Shown piece by piece: positions 18,051 to 26,346 of a DNA stretch of 64,000 nucleotides. The position numbers and the translations under genes were made by a program. The notes beneath the pieces were generated by a model. That model was given only the letters and a program-made list of their open reading frames with translations. It did no database searches and was not told the origin of the DNA. How positions within the stretch are numbered: the first letter of the stretch is position 1; every line of letters begins with the position of its first letter. Source of the DNA: Petrimonas sulfuriphila (lineage in GTDB: Bacteria; Bacteroidota; Bacteroidia; Bacteroidales; Dysgonomonadaceae); the NCBI GenBank assembly GCA_038561985.1, contig CP073276.1, positions 1,736,001 to 1,800,000 of the forward strand, in the 5' to 3' direction.

Positions 18051-19490
18051 TCAGTATTTTTTTAATTCGTTGAGACTTTTAAAAGATATAGTTTGTTGAT
18101 AAATATTTCCAAATGGATCAGTAGCTTTGATTGAGAAAACCGCATCTTTATTTGTGGGTTTTAATCGAAAAAGATGGTCCGTCTTCATACTTGATTTATC
18201 CAGAGCATACACTTCCGGTGCGACTGCTCTGAACTGCTCCATTTGTCCAGTATTGATGCCATCTTCAAAAAGTTCCACTTTCCAGTTATCATCCGCATTC
18301 CAAACATTGGCTATAACGTAACCTTCTGTATCACCAAAAGAATATGGCTCTATCAATCTAATCTGATGCTCTTTATCATAGTTAACAGATTTATAATACC
18401 AGTTTTTCATTTGGTTCCCACTGATTTCATAAACAGCATATCCGTTTGGGGCACCGCATTTATTCACTGTACTATTCCACACATTACCACTTGCAGCACC
18501 GGTTATATGTTCATAAAGATTCATATCAGAATGAATAATATTTTCATTGGAATGCCAATGTCCGGAGAGAATATGCACTTCGTTAAAAGAATTGAGTGCC
18601 GCCAAAAATTGAGATTTTCGTTCCATTTTCGTGGTGGGTAATACCGGGATATGGACACATACAATCACCATTTTCTCTTTAGATACATGATTTAAGTCTG
18701 ATTTTAACCAGTTTATTTGTTCTTCCGAAAAACCCCAATTATAAGAAGTAACCCCATAGTTAAAAACGTTATTCATTACAACGATGTGGGCTTCTCCCCT
18801 ATTGAAAGAATAATTTAAAGGGCCAAAATGAGATACAAAGTCTTGTGAAGCCTCTGCAGGCTCATATACAATAGCAGAAAAGTCGTGATTACCTATTGTA
18901 TGAAAAAATGGGATATTAGTAGATATGAAAGATTGTTTAATATCACTAAACATGCTTAGATAATCGAAGGCAACATCTCCCAATGTAAGACCGTATACGT
19001 TATTATGATTTTCTAGTGTATTTTTAATGTCAGGAATTGTTTCGTCATTTAATCTAACTAAATGATTTGCAGTTCGTACCTGAGGATCAGCAACAGCGAT
19101 AAGAGTAAATTCTTTTTCATCGTCATTTATTAATGGCTTAAGACTAAAATTAACCTGAACAGAATCTTTAAATGAGTCAATTGTTTCAAATAATTGAGGC
19201 ATTCCGTCCACCATTGGTATCTCATATTCTGCAGGTACAGAAATGAAAACGTGCGTAACCCCCGAGTGAGAAATAAAACGATATTCACCTTTTGTATCGG
19301 TTGAAACAGTCGTGAAACCATCACTTATAACTGCATCTGGTATTGGTGTTCCTGTATCTGTATTAATAACTTTACCATAAATGAAGTGAGTAGGCCCATC
19401 AGGGTGTGTGCTAGGAATATCCTGAAGGCATCCGTTAAATATTATGACAACCAATAATATATGTAAATATAAGTATGTAAATTTACGCAT
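18051..19490 (-). CDS. Calcineurin-like phosphoesterase lipoprotein with MetallophosN/C-type domains
   Basis: This is a 479-residue exported protein. A lipoprotein signal ends at VIIFNGC (Cys about residue 21). It is followed by a beta-sandwich domain at about residues 38-125 (YGKVINTDTGTPIPDAVISDG, carboxypeptidase-regulatory-like). The metallophosphoesterase core comes next: AVADPQ, LGDVAFDY, TIGNHDF, VCVHIP and LSGHWHSNE, the ordered metal ligands of the calcineurin fold. A C-terminal beta domain follows. These enzymes cleave phosphoesters, here outside the cytoplasm. Its place inside a glycan cluster, next to a Stealth sugar-phosphate transferase, suggests action on a phosphate-containing polysaccharide, but this is inference. 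Confidence 0.85.
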   Translation of the reverse strand: MRKFTYLYLHILLVVIIFNGCLQDIPSTHPDGPTHFIYGKVINTDTGTPIPDAVISDGFTTVSTDTKGEYRFISHSGVTHVFISVPAEYEIPMVDGMPQLFETIDSFKDSVQVNFSLKPLINDDEKEFTLIAVADPQVRTANHLVRLNDETIPDIKNTLENHNNVYGLTLGDVAFDYLSMFSDIKQSFISTNIPFFHTIGNHDFSAIVYEPAEASQDFVSHFGPLNYSFNRGEAHIVVMNNVFNYGVTSYNWGFSEEQINWLKSDLNHVSKEKMVIVCVHIPVLPTTKMERKSQFLAALNSFNEVHILSGHWHSNENIIHSDMNLYEHITGAASGNVWNSTVNKCGAPNGYAVYEISGNQMKNWYYKSVNYDKEHQIRLIEPYSFGDTEGYVIANVWNADDNWKVELFEDGINTGQMEQFRAVAPEVYALDKSSMKTDHLFRLKPTNKDAVFSIKATDPFGNIYQQTISFKSLNELKKY

Positions 19491-19569
19491 TTTAATTATA
19501 AAATCAAAATTTAAAAATTAGGTTGATAGTTGTGATTGAATTTATTGTATTAGTCTGTAATAACTGTGC

Positions 19570-19585
19570 AACTTAATTGAGACAC
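19570..19585 (+). repeat. Solitary copy of the IS3 left-end sequence
   Basis: AACTTAATTGAGACA here is identical over 15 bases, in the same orientation, to the left terminal sequence of the IS3 element at 20685. No transposase lies next to it. It may be the end of a second, otherwise lost IS copy, or an older insertion boundary. Confidence 0.55.
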
Positions 19586-19617
19586 TTAAAATGAGGAAAA
19601 GCTGAACCTCTCATTAT

Positions 19618-20601
19618 TCATAATTCGAAATTAGATTTTTCTGAAAAAAGTTTTCCAAAAGCATTAATAATTTCATTCTTAGTGACCTCAAATTTTTCTA
19701 AATTGTCACCATCATTAACACAAACAATAGGCTTCTTTTGACTTTTAATGAATTTTGCCACATCTTTTACATTATCATCATCTAAATCAAAATGACTGCC
19801 AATCTTTGTGATATTTGTGGGGTGAAAGTTGTTTGATGCAAGATCCCAGTAGCGTTGTACATAGTTATTGACAGTATCGTAATCCCTAAATTTTTTTTTG
19901 GAGCTATTATGCATCACTTCGAACTCTAACTCCCAAAGGATCATAAGTGTTTCTTTTTTTGAAGGTAATGCTAAATGAAAATTTTTGAATGATAAATGAT
20001 GTGATCTAAAAAAAAAATTGAAAAATAAATTAGAAATGATAAACTTTCCATAACTGAGATTAATCCAATTACAAGGTTGTTTTTTAAAAGCCATTCTTTT
20101 ATCGAAATGCTTATTTATCACAATTAAGTCATTAAGAATTGTTTTTGAATATACTGATATATCAAATGGCTTAAGAATTGGCATATCACAAGGTTTGCCT
20201 TTTACAAAAAAAGTGCTTTCATCAACTTTGTCAATTAAAAAAACATCATCATTAAAGAGTACATATTCATCACAAAGCCCCTCAATTCTATGCAAATTTA
20301 ATTCAATTGTTCGGGTATTAAAAGTTGGTAAATACTCTTTGGGAATAAAGTCAGTATGCTTAACTATATTCAGCTTAGGGTGATTTATATTCAACCATTG
20401 GGGAATATGTCCCCAGGTTACAAAGTGAACTTTATCTACCCATGGAGCAAATTTCTCAACACCTCTAAACCAAAAATGAAAATTGTCCCAACTACGAAAA
20501 CGTACATCTCGATTGTCATTTATAGTTTGCTTTCTATAATTATTAAATTGTGCTTTCCATTCTGGGTCACTATCATCTACCCATGTTATTACAAAATCCA
20601 T
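19618..20601 (-). CDS. Stealth-family sugar-phosphate transferase
   Basis: This 327-residue protein has the Stealth conserved regions: CR1 MDFVITWVDDSDPEW at the N-terminus; CR2 with FRSWDNFHFWFRGVEKFAPWVDKVHFVTWGH and LCDEYVLFNDDVFL; and weaker CR3/CR4 segments. Stealth proteins transfer hexose-1-phosphate or similar groups from nucleotide sugars, making phosphodiester-linked capsules. The NDD motif probably forms the catalytic metal site. It lies 83 bases downstream of an IS3 insertion, so its promoter may be altered. A glycan with a sugar-phosphate link is the expected consequence. Confidence 0.9.
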   Translation of the reverse strand: MDFVITWVDDSDPEWKAQFNNYRKQTINDNRDVRFRSWDNFHFWFRGVEKFAPWVDKVHFVTWGHIPQWLNINHPKLNIVKHTDFIPKEYLPTFNTRTIELNLHRIEGLCDEYVLFNDDVFLIDKVDESTFFVKGKPCDMPILKPFDISVYSKTILNDLIVINKHFDKRMAFKKQPCNWINLSYGKFIISNLFFNFFFRSHHLSFKNFHLALPSKKETLMILWELEFEVMHNSSKKKFRDYDTVNNYVQRYWDLASNNFHPTNITKIGSHFDLDDDNVKDVAKFIKSQKKPIVCVNDGDNLEKFEVTKNEIINAFGKLFSEKSNFEL

Positions 20602-20704
20602 ATTTTTTTATTTAAATTTTCATAACTGTACGCTTAATTCCATTTAATTTCTGATTGTTTAGAAATTAGTTCTTGGACTTGCAAAACTTAATTGAGACAA
20701 AAAG

Positions 20705-21598
20705 TTAAGCGACACTTTTAATTGATTCTTTTTTAAGATTATACTGATTCCAGAATTCATAAATGGTTAAGTTACCCAATGCTGAGAATCTCCTTTTATG
20801 ATTATACCAGGATTCAATATATTCAAATACCTGCAAGTGCATTTGCTCTCTTGTTTTGAGTTTGGTACCATAGACCAATTCAGATTTGAAAGTTTTGAAA
20901 AAGCTTTCAGCCACAGCATTATCCCAACAATTTCCCTTTCCACTCATACTTTGTTCCAGCTTCAAGGATTTCAAAAGGTTGACAGTCTGTTTGCAGGCAT
21001 ACTGGATACCCCGGTCAGAATGGAATATCATTCCTTCTGCAAAAGGTCTGTTCCTATTGGCCATCCTTATGGCCGGGACTACGGTATGGGAGGCATTCAT
21101 ATGATCGCTTATGGACCACCCGATCAGTTTGCGATCAAAAAGATCCAGCACACAGGTCAGATAAAGAAACCCATCCTTACACGGAATATAGGTCAGGTCA
21201 GAGACACATGCTTTCACAGGCTCATTCTGATTAAACCTGCGATTCAGCAGATTTGGAGCTACCTTATAGTTGTGAGAGGCATCCGTCGTCACTTTGAATC
21301 GTCTCGAGAGTTTGCTGCGCAAGCCCATTTCCCTCATATGGCATGCTACGGTGGTTCTCGAGACGGGAGTTCCGGATACCTGCAAATCCTTCGCCAGCCT
21401 GGGGCTTCCATTGCGTCCTTTGGCAGCAAAATAGGCATCTCTGATCTTTTCATCCAGCTCCATATATTTGCGCCTGCGTTGGCCCTCCGGATCTTTAAGC
21501 CAGCGGTAATAACTGCTCCTGGGGACTTTCAGTACTTTACACATCACCTCGACCGTCCATTGTTTCGAGTTATATTCCTTTATAAAGAGATAGATCAA
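20705..21598 (-). CDS. IS3-family transposase OrfB (DDE integrase domain)
   Basis: This 297-residue frame opens at a TTG at 21598 and overlaps the orfA stop. It has an HTH_21-like region (RRKYMELDEKIRDAYF, then GRNGSPRLAKDL) and a retroviral-type integrase core with the catalytic triad D134 (CVSDLTYIP), D195 (FHSDRGIQY) and E231 (DNAVAESFF), giving the DD(35)E spacing. It is normally made as an OrfAB fusion by -1 frameshifting. The frame extends upstream without a stop to the A7 motif, consistent with that. Length and triad suggest it is functional. Confidence 0.93.
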   Translation of the reverse strand: MIYLFIKEYNSKQWTVEVMCKVLKVPRSSYYRWLKDPEGQRRRKYMELDEKIRDAYFAAKGRNGSPRLAKDLQVSGTPVSRTTVACHMREMGLRSKLSRRFKVTTDASHNYKVAPNLLNRRFNQNEPVKACVSDLTYIPCKDGFLYLTCVLDLFDRKLIGWSISDHMNASHTVVPAIRMANRNRPFAEGMIFHSDRGIQYACKQTVNLLKSLKLEQSMSGKGNCWDNAVAESFFKTFKSELVYGTKLKTREQMHLQVFEYIESWYNHKRRFSALGNLTIYEFWNQYNLKKESIKSVA

Positions 21599-21903
21599 CG
21601 ATCTCTCTTGGAGATGATGCTCAAAGCTTTTTTTAATATGTCCCGCTCCGTTTCAGCTTCACCCAGACGTTTTTCCAGTTCAGCAATCCTTTTGGTGTCC
21701 TCACTTAATGACTGGACTCCGTGTCCGGGAAAACTGGCATCCCCTTTCTGCTGGAACTCTTTCCGCCAACGATATAGAAGAAAGGGGGCAATACCCAATT
21801 CCTGTGCAAGCTCGGAAACATTCTTGCGTTCTAAACTGAGTTTGACCGCATTCTCTTTGAATGCCTTGTCAAAATGTGTTCTTTGTTTTCTCATATTACA
21901 CAA
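21595..21903 (-). CDS. IS3-family transposase OrfA (helix-turn-helix)
   Basis: This 102-residue protein has an HTH_Tnp_1-type DNA-binding region (FDKAFKENAVKLSLERK, then SELAQELGIAPFLLYRWRKEF) and a leucine-zipper-like C-terminal coiled coil (LSEDTKRIAELEKRLGEAE). It ends LKKALSIISKRDR, the usual OrfA terminus. It binds the element ends and pairs with OrfB. The start ATG is 40 bases inside the right end of the element. Confidence 0.92.
   Translation of the reverse strand: MCNMRKQRTHFDKAFKENAVKLSLERKNVSELAQELGIAPFLLYRWRKEFQQKGDASFPGHGVQSLSEDTKRIAELEKRLGEAETERDILKKALSIISKRDR
21628..21634 (-). promoter_or_regulatory. A7 slippery site for programmed -1 frameshifting in IS3
   Basis: On the minus strand TTA AAA AAA GCT in the orfA frame forms A AAA AAA G. 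A -1 slip here enters ATT AAA AAA AGC TTT GAG, which is open straight into orfB. This is the normal means by which IS3 elements make the OrfAB transposase. Confidence 0.7.
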
Positions 21904-21943
21904 AAATAAGCGTTTATGCTTAACTCTGTGTCCCGGCTAAGTT

Positions 21944-22069
21944 AGTAATTCCAAAGTCATCTTTTAATGATTTATTAAATTTTCTACCATCCACTCCTGA
22001 GGTTTAAATTCGCCTTCGTGCCAATAGAGTGTAGAGTCCCAATATCCAGGTGCATTATCGATTCTTTTC
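21944..22069 (-). pseudogene. Remnant of an unknown gene truncated at the IS3 end
   Basis: An ATG at 22069, inside the end of the ATP-grasp gene, opens a frame reading MKRIDNAPGYWDSTLYWHEG and on to QEWMVENL before a stop near 21968. A second frame over the last part reads SGVDGRKFNKSLKDDFGI up to the IS edge. Both have coding character, so a small frameshift plus the IS insertion may have destroyed a translationally coupled gene. I do not recognise the family. It may also be only a non-coding tail. Confidence 0.4.
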
Positions 22070-23203
22070 ATACCATTCAGTTATGACATTTCTTATAACA
22101 AGTTCTTGCACCCAGAATTTTCCTTCTTTGAACCTGATATTGTCGATATCCGATAGATCATAGTATCCTGGCACGCCATCAATTACTAATTGTTCCGGTG
22201 TATCAATCTGATTGAATAATGATGTTTCAATAATATAATACTTTTTATTTTTTCCTGAATATAGAAGATCAACACCCATCTGTCTACTATTGAGTTTATT
22301 TCTCACCTCAACAGCCAATCTTAATGCATCTTCAGGTATAGCTTTTTTTTCTGTATTACCAGCACCCGACGCTCTAAAATCCCCCTTATTGGGATATCTA
22401 TAATATCCAAATGCCATATTTCCAACTAACATTATTCTTAAATCAAAAGTTGCATCATCGATAAACTTTTGAACATATAAATAATCTTTTTGCCGTTGAT
22501 ATGGATATTGTGTTTTCAAGCCGTTGTGACAAAATATTGAGTTAATCATTTTAACTGCTTCGCTTCTAGTCTTTATTTTTCTCACTCCAGTAGAGCCAGC
22601 CCCTATTGTTGTTTTGGTGATATATGGATAACCTACCTTATCAATAAGATCAAATGCTTCTTCTTTGTTTTGAGTCACATAAGTAGGAATAGTAGGTAAA
22701 TCATAATGTTTATATAAATAATTAGCTCTATTCTTATTTTCATATTGCCAAACTTCATGATATGATGGGAAACAAAACTTGCCCATTAGATTCTCCAAAA
22801 TATAAATTTTCGATTCTATCATTTCCTGATAAGCCGGATTAGATTCAGTATGGCAGATAATAATATCATATTTTTCAGCTTCAGTCATCCAATTACTTCT
22901 TGTAATATCAAAAAATCCATAGGGAATATCATTGTTATTACAAAAACGTTCATAACGCAGCCATGAAGCTTTAGGGTTTACATAATCTTTCCCAAGTACA
23001 GATTCCTGCGTTTTTATAATTCCTACATTAGGTTTTTCTTTTAGCTCAAGACCTAAATTTAAAACAGGTGCTTCATTTAAAAAACTATCAACTTCATAAT
23101 ATTTGACTGCGGTTCTGTTTCTTAATGATCGTTTTTCATAAAAACCTGTTTTACGTAGTAATCTTTTTACTGATTCTGGAATGAATTGATATTTCGAATT
23201 CAT
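22055..23203 (-). CDS. ATP-grasp ligase-like protein
   Basis: This 382-residue protein has an ATP-grasp fold: YPYITKTTIGAGSTGVRKIKT supplies the ATP-binding lysine and glycine-rich loop (about residues 194-214), DYLYVQKFIDDATFDLRIMLVGN gives the second strand set, and MGVDLLYSGKNKKYYIIETSLFNQ (E then N, about residue 330) gives the Mg-ATP ligands. ATP-grasp enzymes join a carboxylate to an amine or thiol through an acyl-phosphate. It follows an opine dehydrogenase-like gene by 9 bases within a polysaccharide cluster, which suggests attachment of an amino-acid derivative to a sugar. Substrates are not known. AT-rich, like its neighbours. Confidence 0.8.
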   Translation of the reverse strand: MNSKYQFIPESVKRLLRKTGFYEKRSLRNRTAVKYYEVDSFLNEAPVLNLGLELKEKPNVGIIKTQESVLGKDYVNPKASWLRYERFCNNNDIPYGFFDITRSNWMTEAEKYDIIICHTESNPAYQEMIESKIYILENLMGKFCFPSYHEVWQYENKNRANYLYKHYDLPTIPTYVTQNKEEAFDLIDKVGYPYITKTTIGAGSTGVRKIKTRSEAVKMINSIFCHNGLKTQYPYQRQKDYLYVQKFIDDATFDLRIMLVGNMAFGYYRYPNKGDFRASGAGNTEKKAIPEDALRLAVEVRNKLNSRQMGVDLLYSGKNKKYYIIETSLFNQIDTPEQLVIDGVPGYYDLSDIDNIRFKEGKFWVQELVIRNVITEWYEKNR

Positions 23204-23212
23204 AGTCTATTT

Positions 23213-24307
23213 TTAATTATTTATTAAATTATATATATCTTGAAAGTTATGATTTATCAAACCAAAATCCTCTTTTGTTCTTTTTAAACTATGAAAATCC
23301 TTATTCACAAGATAAGAAGCTATAGTAATTAATGAGTCTGTAACAGGAGTTGAAATATTAGCTTCTGTGCCTAACATTGACAACAAACCCAAACCAACAA
23401 CAACATCTTCATGTAGAAAACGAGTTTCTAAATTATCTGGACCTTTAGGACCTCCATTTTCAGCATAAGATTTAAATACTTTTAAAGAGTCCTGATTTAA
23501 GTCTTTTTCATTTCTATATTTACAAGCGTCTAGATAAGAAATTGCTTTGCCTCCAAACTTTAGAATCACATTATTTTTTTCTTTATCTAGTTGGCGTATT
23601 AGATTCCATATAGATGGAGTGAAAGCTTCTCTGTACATCCAAAACTCTCCTTTCATTCTCTCTATGCGATTTGCAGACATTATGACTCCCACTGTATGCA
23701 CAATTAAATTTGGATTATGCAATGCTGACTCAATTATATTTGTTCTATAATCTCCATAAGTATCTACAAGCTTTGAGACATACTTCATACCTTCTTCTTT
23801 TCTAGAATTAGGTAAAAAAGCAACTGCATTTCTAGCATTTTTAAATAAAATATTAACTACACCTGGCTCTATAATACGAGCATCAAAAGGAGTTGATTCA
23901 CCTTCAGCTAAAATAATATCTACACCATCTAGTTCTTTTCTGAAAAACAAAGAACCAAGGTTGCCTGGAACACAAAGTATGATTTTTGTAGTCTCTTTAT
24001 CAATATAAGGTGCAATTAGTTTTGCTGCCTTCTCATGATGAAGGCTTTGTATTAAAACAAGAATAAGCTCAACACTTCTCAATCCTTCCTTGATATCTCT
24101 TGTAATTAAATTTAATTTCTGAAATGACTTCTTTCCACTTTCAGTATTGTCTATACCGTATATACCTTTATGCTCAACAATCTTATCAAAATTACTTTCA
24201 TGCAAAGTATGCGATGTTTTTATAAGATTTACTAGGTGTCCTCTTTCTGCTAATTTAAATGCATGTGCACAACCAGCATTTCCTGATCCAACAATTGCTA
24301 TTTTCAT
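23213..24307 (-). CDS. Octopine/nopaline-type (opine) dehydrogenase
   Basis: This 364-residue protein begins with a Rossmann motif IAIVGSGNAGCAHAFKLAERGH. The C-terminal octopine dehydrogenase domain shows ALHNPNLIVHTVGVIMS, with the conserved catalytic-type His, then MYREAFTPSIWNLIRQLDKEKNNV and RFLHEDVVVGLGLLSMLG. Opine dehydrogenases reductively join an amino acid and a 2-keto acid, giving N-(1-carboxyalkyl) amino acids. Such compounds are known as amide-linked decorations on some O-antigens. The gene overlaps the CapA-like remnant by 4 bases and precedes an ATP-grasp gene, so the three form a unit. Its substrates are unknown. Confidence 0.87.
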   Translation of the reverse strand: MKIAIVGSGNAGCAHAFKLAERGHLVNLIKTSHTLHESNFDKIVEHKGIYGIDNTESGKKSFQKLNLITRDIKEGLRSVELILVLIQSLHHEKAAKLIAPYIDKETTKIILCVPGNLGSLFFRKELDGVDIILAEGESTPFDARIIEPGVVNILFKNARNAVAFLPNSRKEEGMKYVSKLVDTYGDYRTNIIESALHNPNLIVHTVGVIMSANRIERMKGEFWMYREAFTPSIWNLIRQLDKEKNNVILKFGGKAISYLDACKYRNEKDLNQDSLKVFKSYAENGGPKGPDNLETRFLHEDVVVGLGLLSMLGTEANISTPVTDSLITIASYLVNKDFHSLKRTKEDFGLINHNFQDIYNLINN

Positions 24308-25077
24308 CCCTTTAAATATTTTTTATTTACTTCCTTCGACATATCCACATGCGCCTCACACCTCATTAAATTAAGTGCAAGCGCAATTCCTTTTTTATTT
24401 AATCCTTTTATGCCTAACCTATTCAATACTCCTCTCACATAGCGATTGGAAATAAATGAAAATGGAGACCAATAGTTAAGATACACATCATATTTGGTAT
24501 CTACGTAATTATCCCATTCATTTTTCAACTTCTCTTCATCTTCAATGATAGCGTTATACTTTGAAATTCGCTTTAATATATCTTCTCTCTTTTTTCCAAT
24601 TAGTAAGCTTAGCTCAAACGTTTCTTTTTGTTGCTCTACAGGATGAAGTTTCGATGTCAAATTTCCTTTCTCTATATTAACCTCTAATACCAAACCTGTG
24701 TACCAATCTTCTATAGTACTTTTACTTGTAAAAAGAAAATTACCCAAACTATAATATATAGGCACTCCATTATGAATTTCATTACCACTAATGCAATGCG
24801 TGTGATGTCCAACTACAATATCAGCACCTTGATCTGCATAGAATCGATACTGCTTTTGCATACGAGGGCTGGGTAGATTATAATATTCATGACCACCGTG
24901 GACTATCACAATCACTTTATCGTGAGATGCTTTAGCTTCTTTTATCTGATTCGTGTTATCGATGATATCCATCGGATTGGCACCGGGTGAATCATCTTCT
25001 GCAATAGACCACTCATTTTCGCAAAAGTTGAGGATGGCGATTTTCGTTCCATCTTTATTAAGATTATGGACTTTTTT
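24304..25077 (-). pseudogene. 5'-truncated CapA/PgsA-family metallophosphatase-like gene
   Basis: The frame is open from 25077, directly after a stop, and reads VHNLNKDGTKIAILNFCENE, internal CapA-type sequence. It continues with VIVIVHGGHEYYNLPSPRM, the core DIVVGHHTHCISGNEIHNGV and PIYYSLGNFLF, all hallmark CapA motifs of the metallophosphatase fold. No ATG precedes 24972, and the first third of the fold (the initial metal ligands, roughly 110 residues) is missing. The upstream wzx gene stops 7 bases away. CapA proteins take part in poly-gamma-glutamate and capsule synthesis. A shortened product from ATG 24972 (222 residues) is possible but would lack key ligands. Confidence 0.75.
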
Positions 25078-25083
25078 TTAATC

Positions 25084-26346
25084 TTATAATTGATTTGAAC
25101 TATTGATTCTCTTTGCTTTGTAAGTTATTGATAAACCAAGAATTCCTCTTGTTACCACAATTGTAATGGCAGCACCAATATAATCGAAGAAATATATTAA
25201 TGGAAATGAAATTATAAAACCAATTAATGAGCTAAAAAAGGTGATATTTCTAAGTTGTTTTTCAAATCCCTGAATAATCATATAATTAGTTCCATAAACA
25301 CTACTAAGAGATAAAAATAAAACAGAGATTGACATAATCCTTAATACAGTAATAGCTGATATAAAATCTTCCGAAAAAAAAAGTTTAATAACAATGGGGG
25401 CAAAAATAAAGAGAAAGCATGAAAAGATAACTGCAATTAGTATATTAAGAATTGCAAATGAATTATGTTTGTCTATTCTCCTTGATAAAAATGGAAAAAA
25501 TGTTCTCGAGATCACTGTCATAAATTGTTGAGATATATTTACAAATTTACTCCCTGCATCTAATAACCCATTAGATACTGGACCTCCGTAAAACCCCAAT
25601 AACATAACAGAAAAGCTATTGTAAAGATTTGGCATTATATTATTTATAAAAACATCCGTACTCTCTTTAATCGTTTTAAATATTTTTTTTGAAGAAGGCC
25701 GCTTTAGCATTACTTTCCATTTAGATAATATAATGTACATTGCAATCATCCCAGACAGCAAGAATCCCAAAGATGTAAATAGAGGCTGCAATATAAAGTC
25801 ATTTTTCTCTTTAATAAAAACAAAGACTAAAATTGTGAAAAATAATTTAGATAAGAGGTTTAGTATTGTGATATATTTCATTCTTTCCATTGCCTGGAAG
25901 AACCAGTCTGGAAACATTATATGTCCGGGAACAAGAAGAAATGTCACTAATATTACTGCATAGTTTTCTCTAAAAGTTGACACTATGGAAATGACTAGCA
26001 CCAATAGCAAGAATGATAAAATCATTAAAAGGCATCGTGCCCATAAAACATTGCTGAATATTTCAGATACTTTTTCTTTATCATCTCTATTCTTGGCTAC
26101 ATCTCGGGTTGCTGTGTAATTAAATCCCCAATCGGCTACAGTTTGGAACCATACTACAACAGCTGATGCAAATGCAATTTTTCCAAACCCTTCAACACCA
26201 ATTACCCTTGCCAGGTATGGCATTGTAATTAAAGGGAATATGTAACCTGCAATTTGAAGTAGAGAAAGATAACCAAAGTTGGCAGCTAATGTTCGGCCGT
26301 CCTTACTCTTTTTAATTCGATTGAAGTATTTCTTTATATTAAACAT
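25084..26346 (-). CDS. Wzx-like oligosaccharide flippase
   Basis: This 420-residue membrane protein of the MATE/polysaccharide transporter type has about 12 hydrophobic segments. The N-terminus reads NFGYLSLLQIAGYIFPLITMPYLARVIGVEGFGKIAFA, the standard opening of RfbX/Wzx flippases, followed by WFQTVADWGFNYTATRDVAKNR. It moves lipid-linked repeat units across the inner membrane. It follows the UDP-sugar dehydrogenase gene directly (adjacent bases) and is followed by a damaged CapA gene. Sequence composition turns strongly AT-rich here compared with the genes upstream. Confidence 0.9.
   Translation of the reverse strand: MFNIKKYFNRIKKSKDGRTLAANFGYLSLLQIAGYIFPLITMPYLARVIGVEGFGKIAFASAVVVWFQTVADWGFNYTATRDVAKNRDDKEKVSEIFSNVLWARCLLMILSFLLLVLVISIVSTFRENYAVILVTFLLVPGHIMFPDWFFQAMERMKYITILNLLSKLFFTILVFVFIKEKNDFILQPLFTSLGFLLSGMIAMYIILSKWKVMLKRPSSKKIFKTIKESTDVFINNIMPNLYNSFSVMLLGFYGGPVSNGLLDAGSKFVNISQQFMTVISRTFFPFLSRRIDKHNSFAILNILIAVIFSCFLFIFAPIVIKLFFSEDFISAITVLRIMSISVLFLSLSSVYGTNYMIIQGFEKQLRNITFFSSLIGFIISFPLIYFFDYIGAAITIVVTRGILGLSITYKAKRINSSNQL

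Larger units (their letters stand above)
20685..21943 (-). mobile_element. IS3-family insertion sequence, apparently intact
   Basis: The element contains overlapping orfA and orfB with a slippery A7 run. Its ends are imperfect 26-bp inverted repeats (20685-20710 and 21918-21943) that agree at 20 of 26 positions and share AACTTA at the tips and AGTTAAGC inside. No clear target duplication was found. It has inserted between the ATP-grasp gene and the Stealth gene and ends right against a damaged small ORF (21944-22069). Confidence 0.85.
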
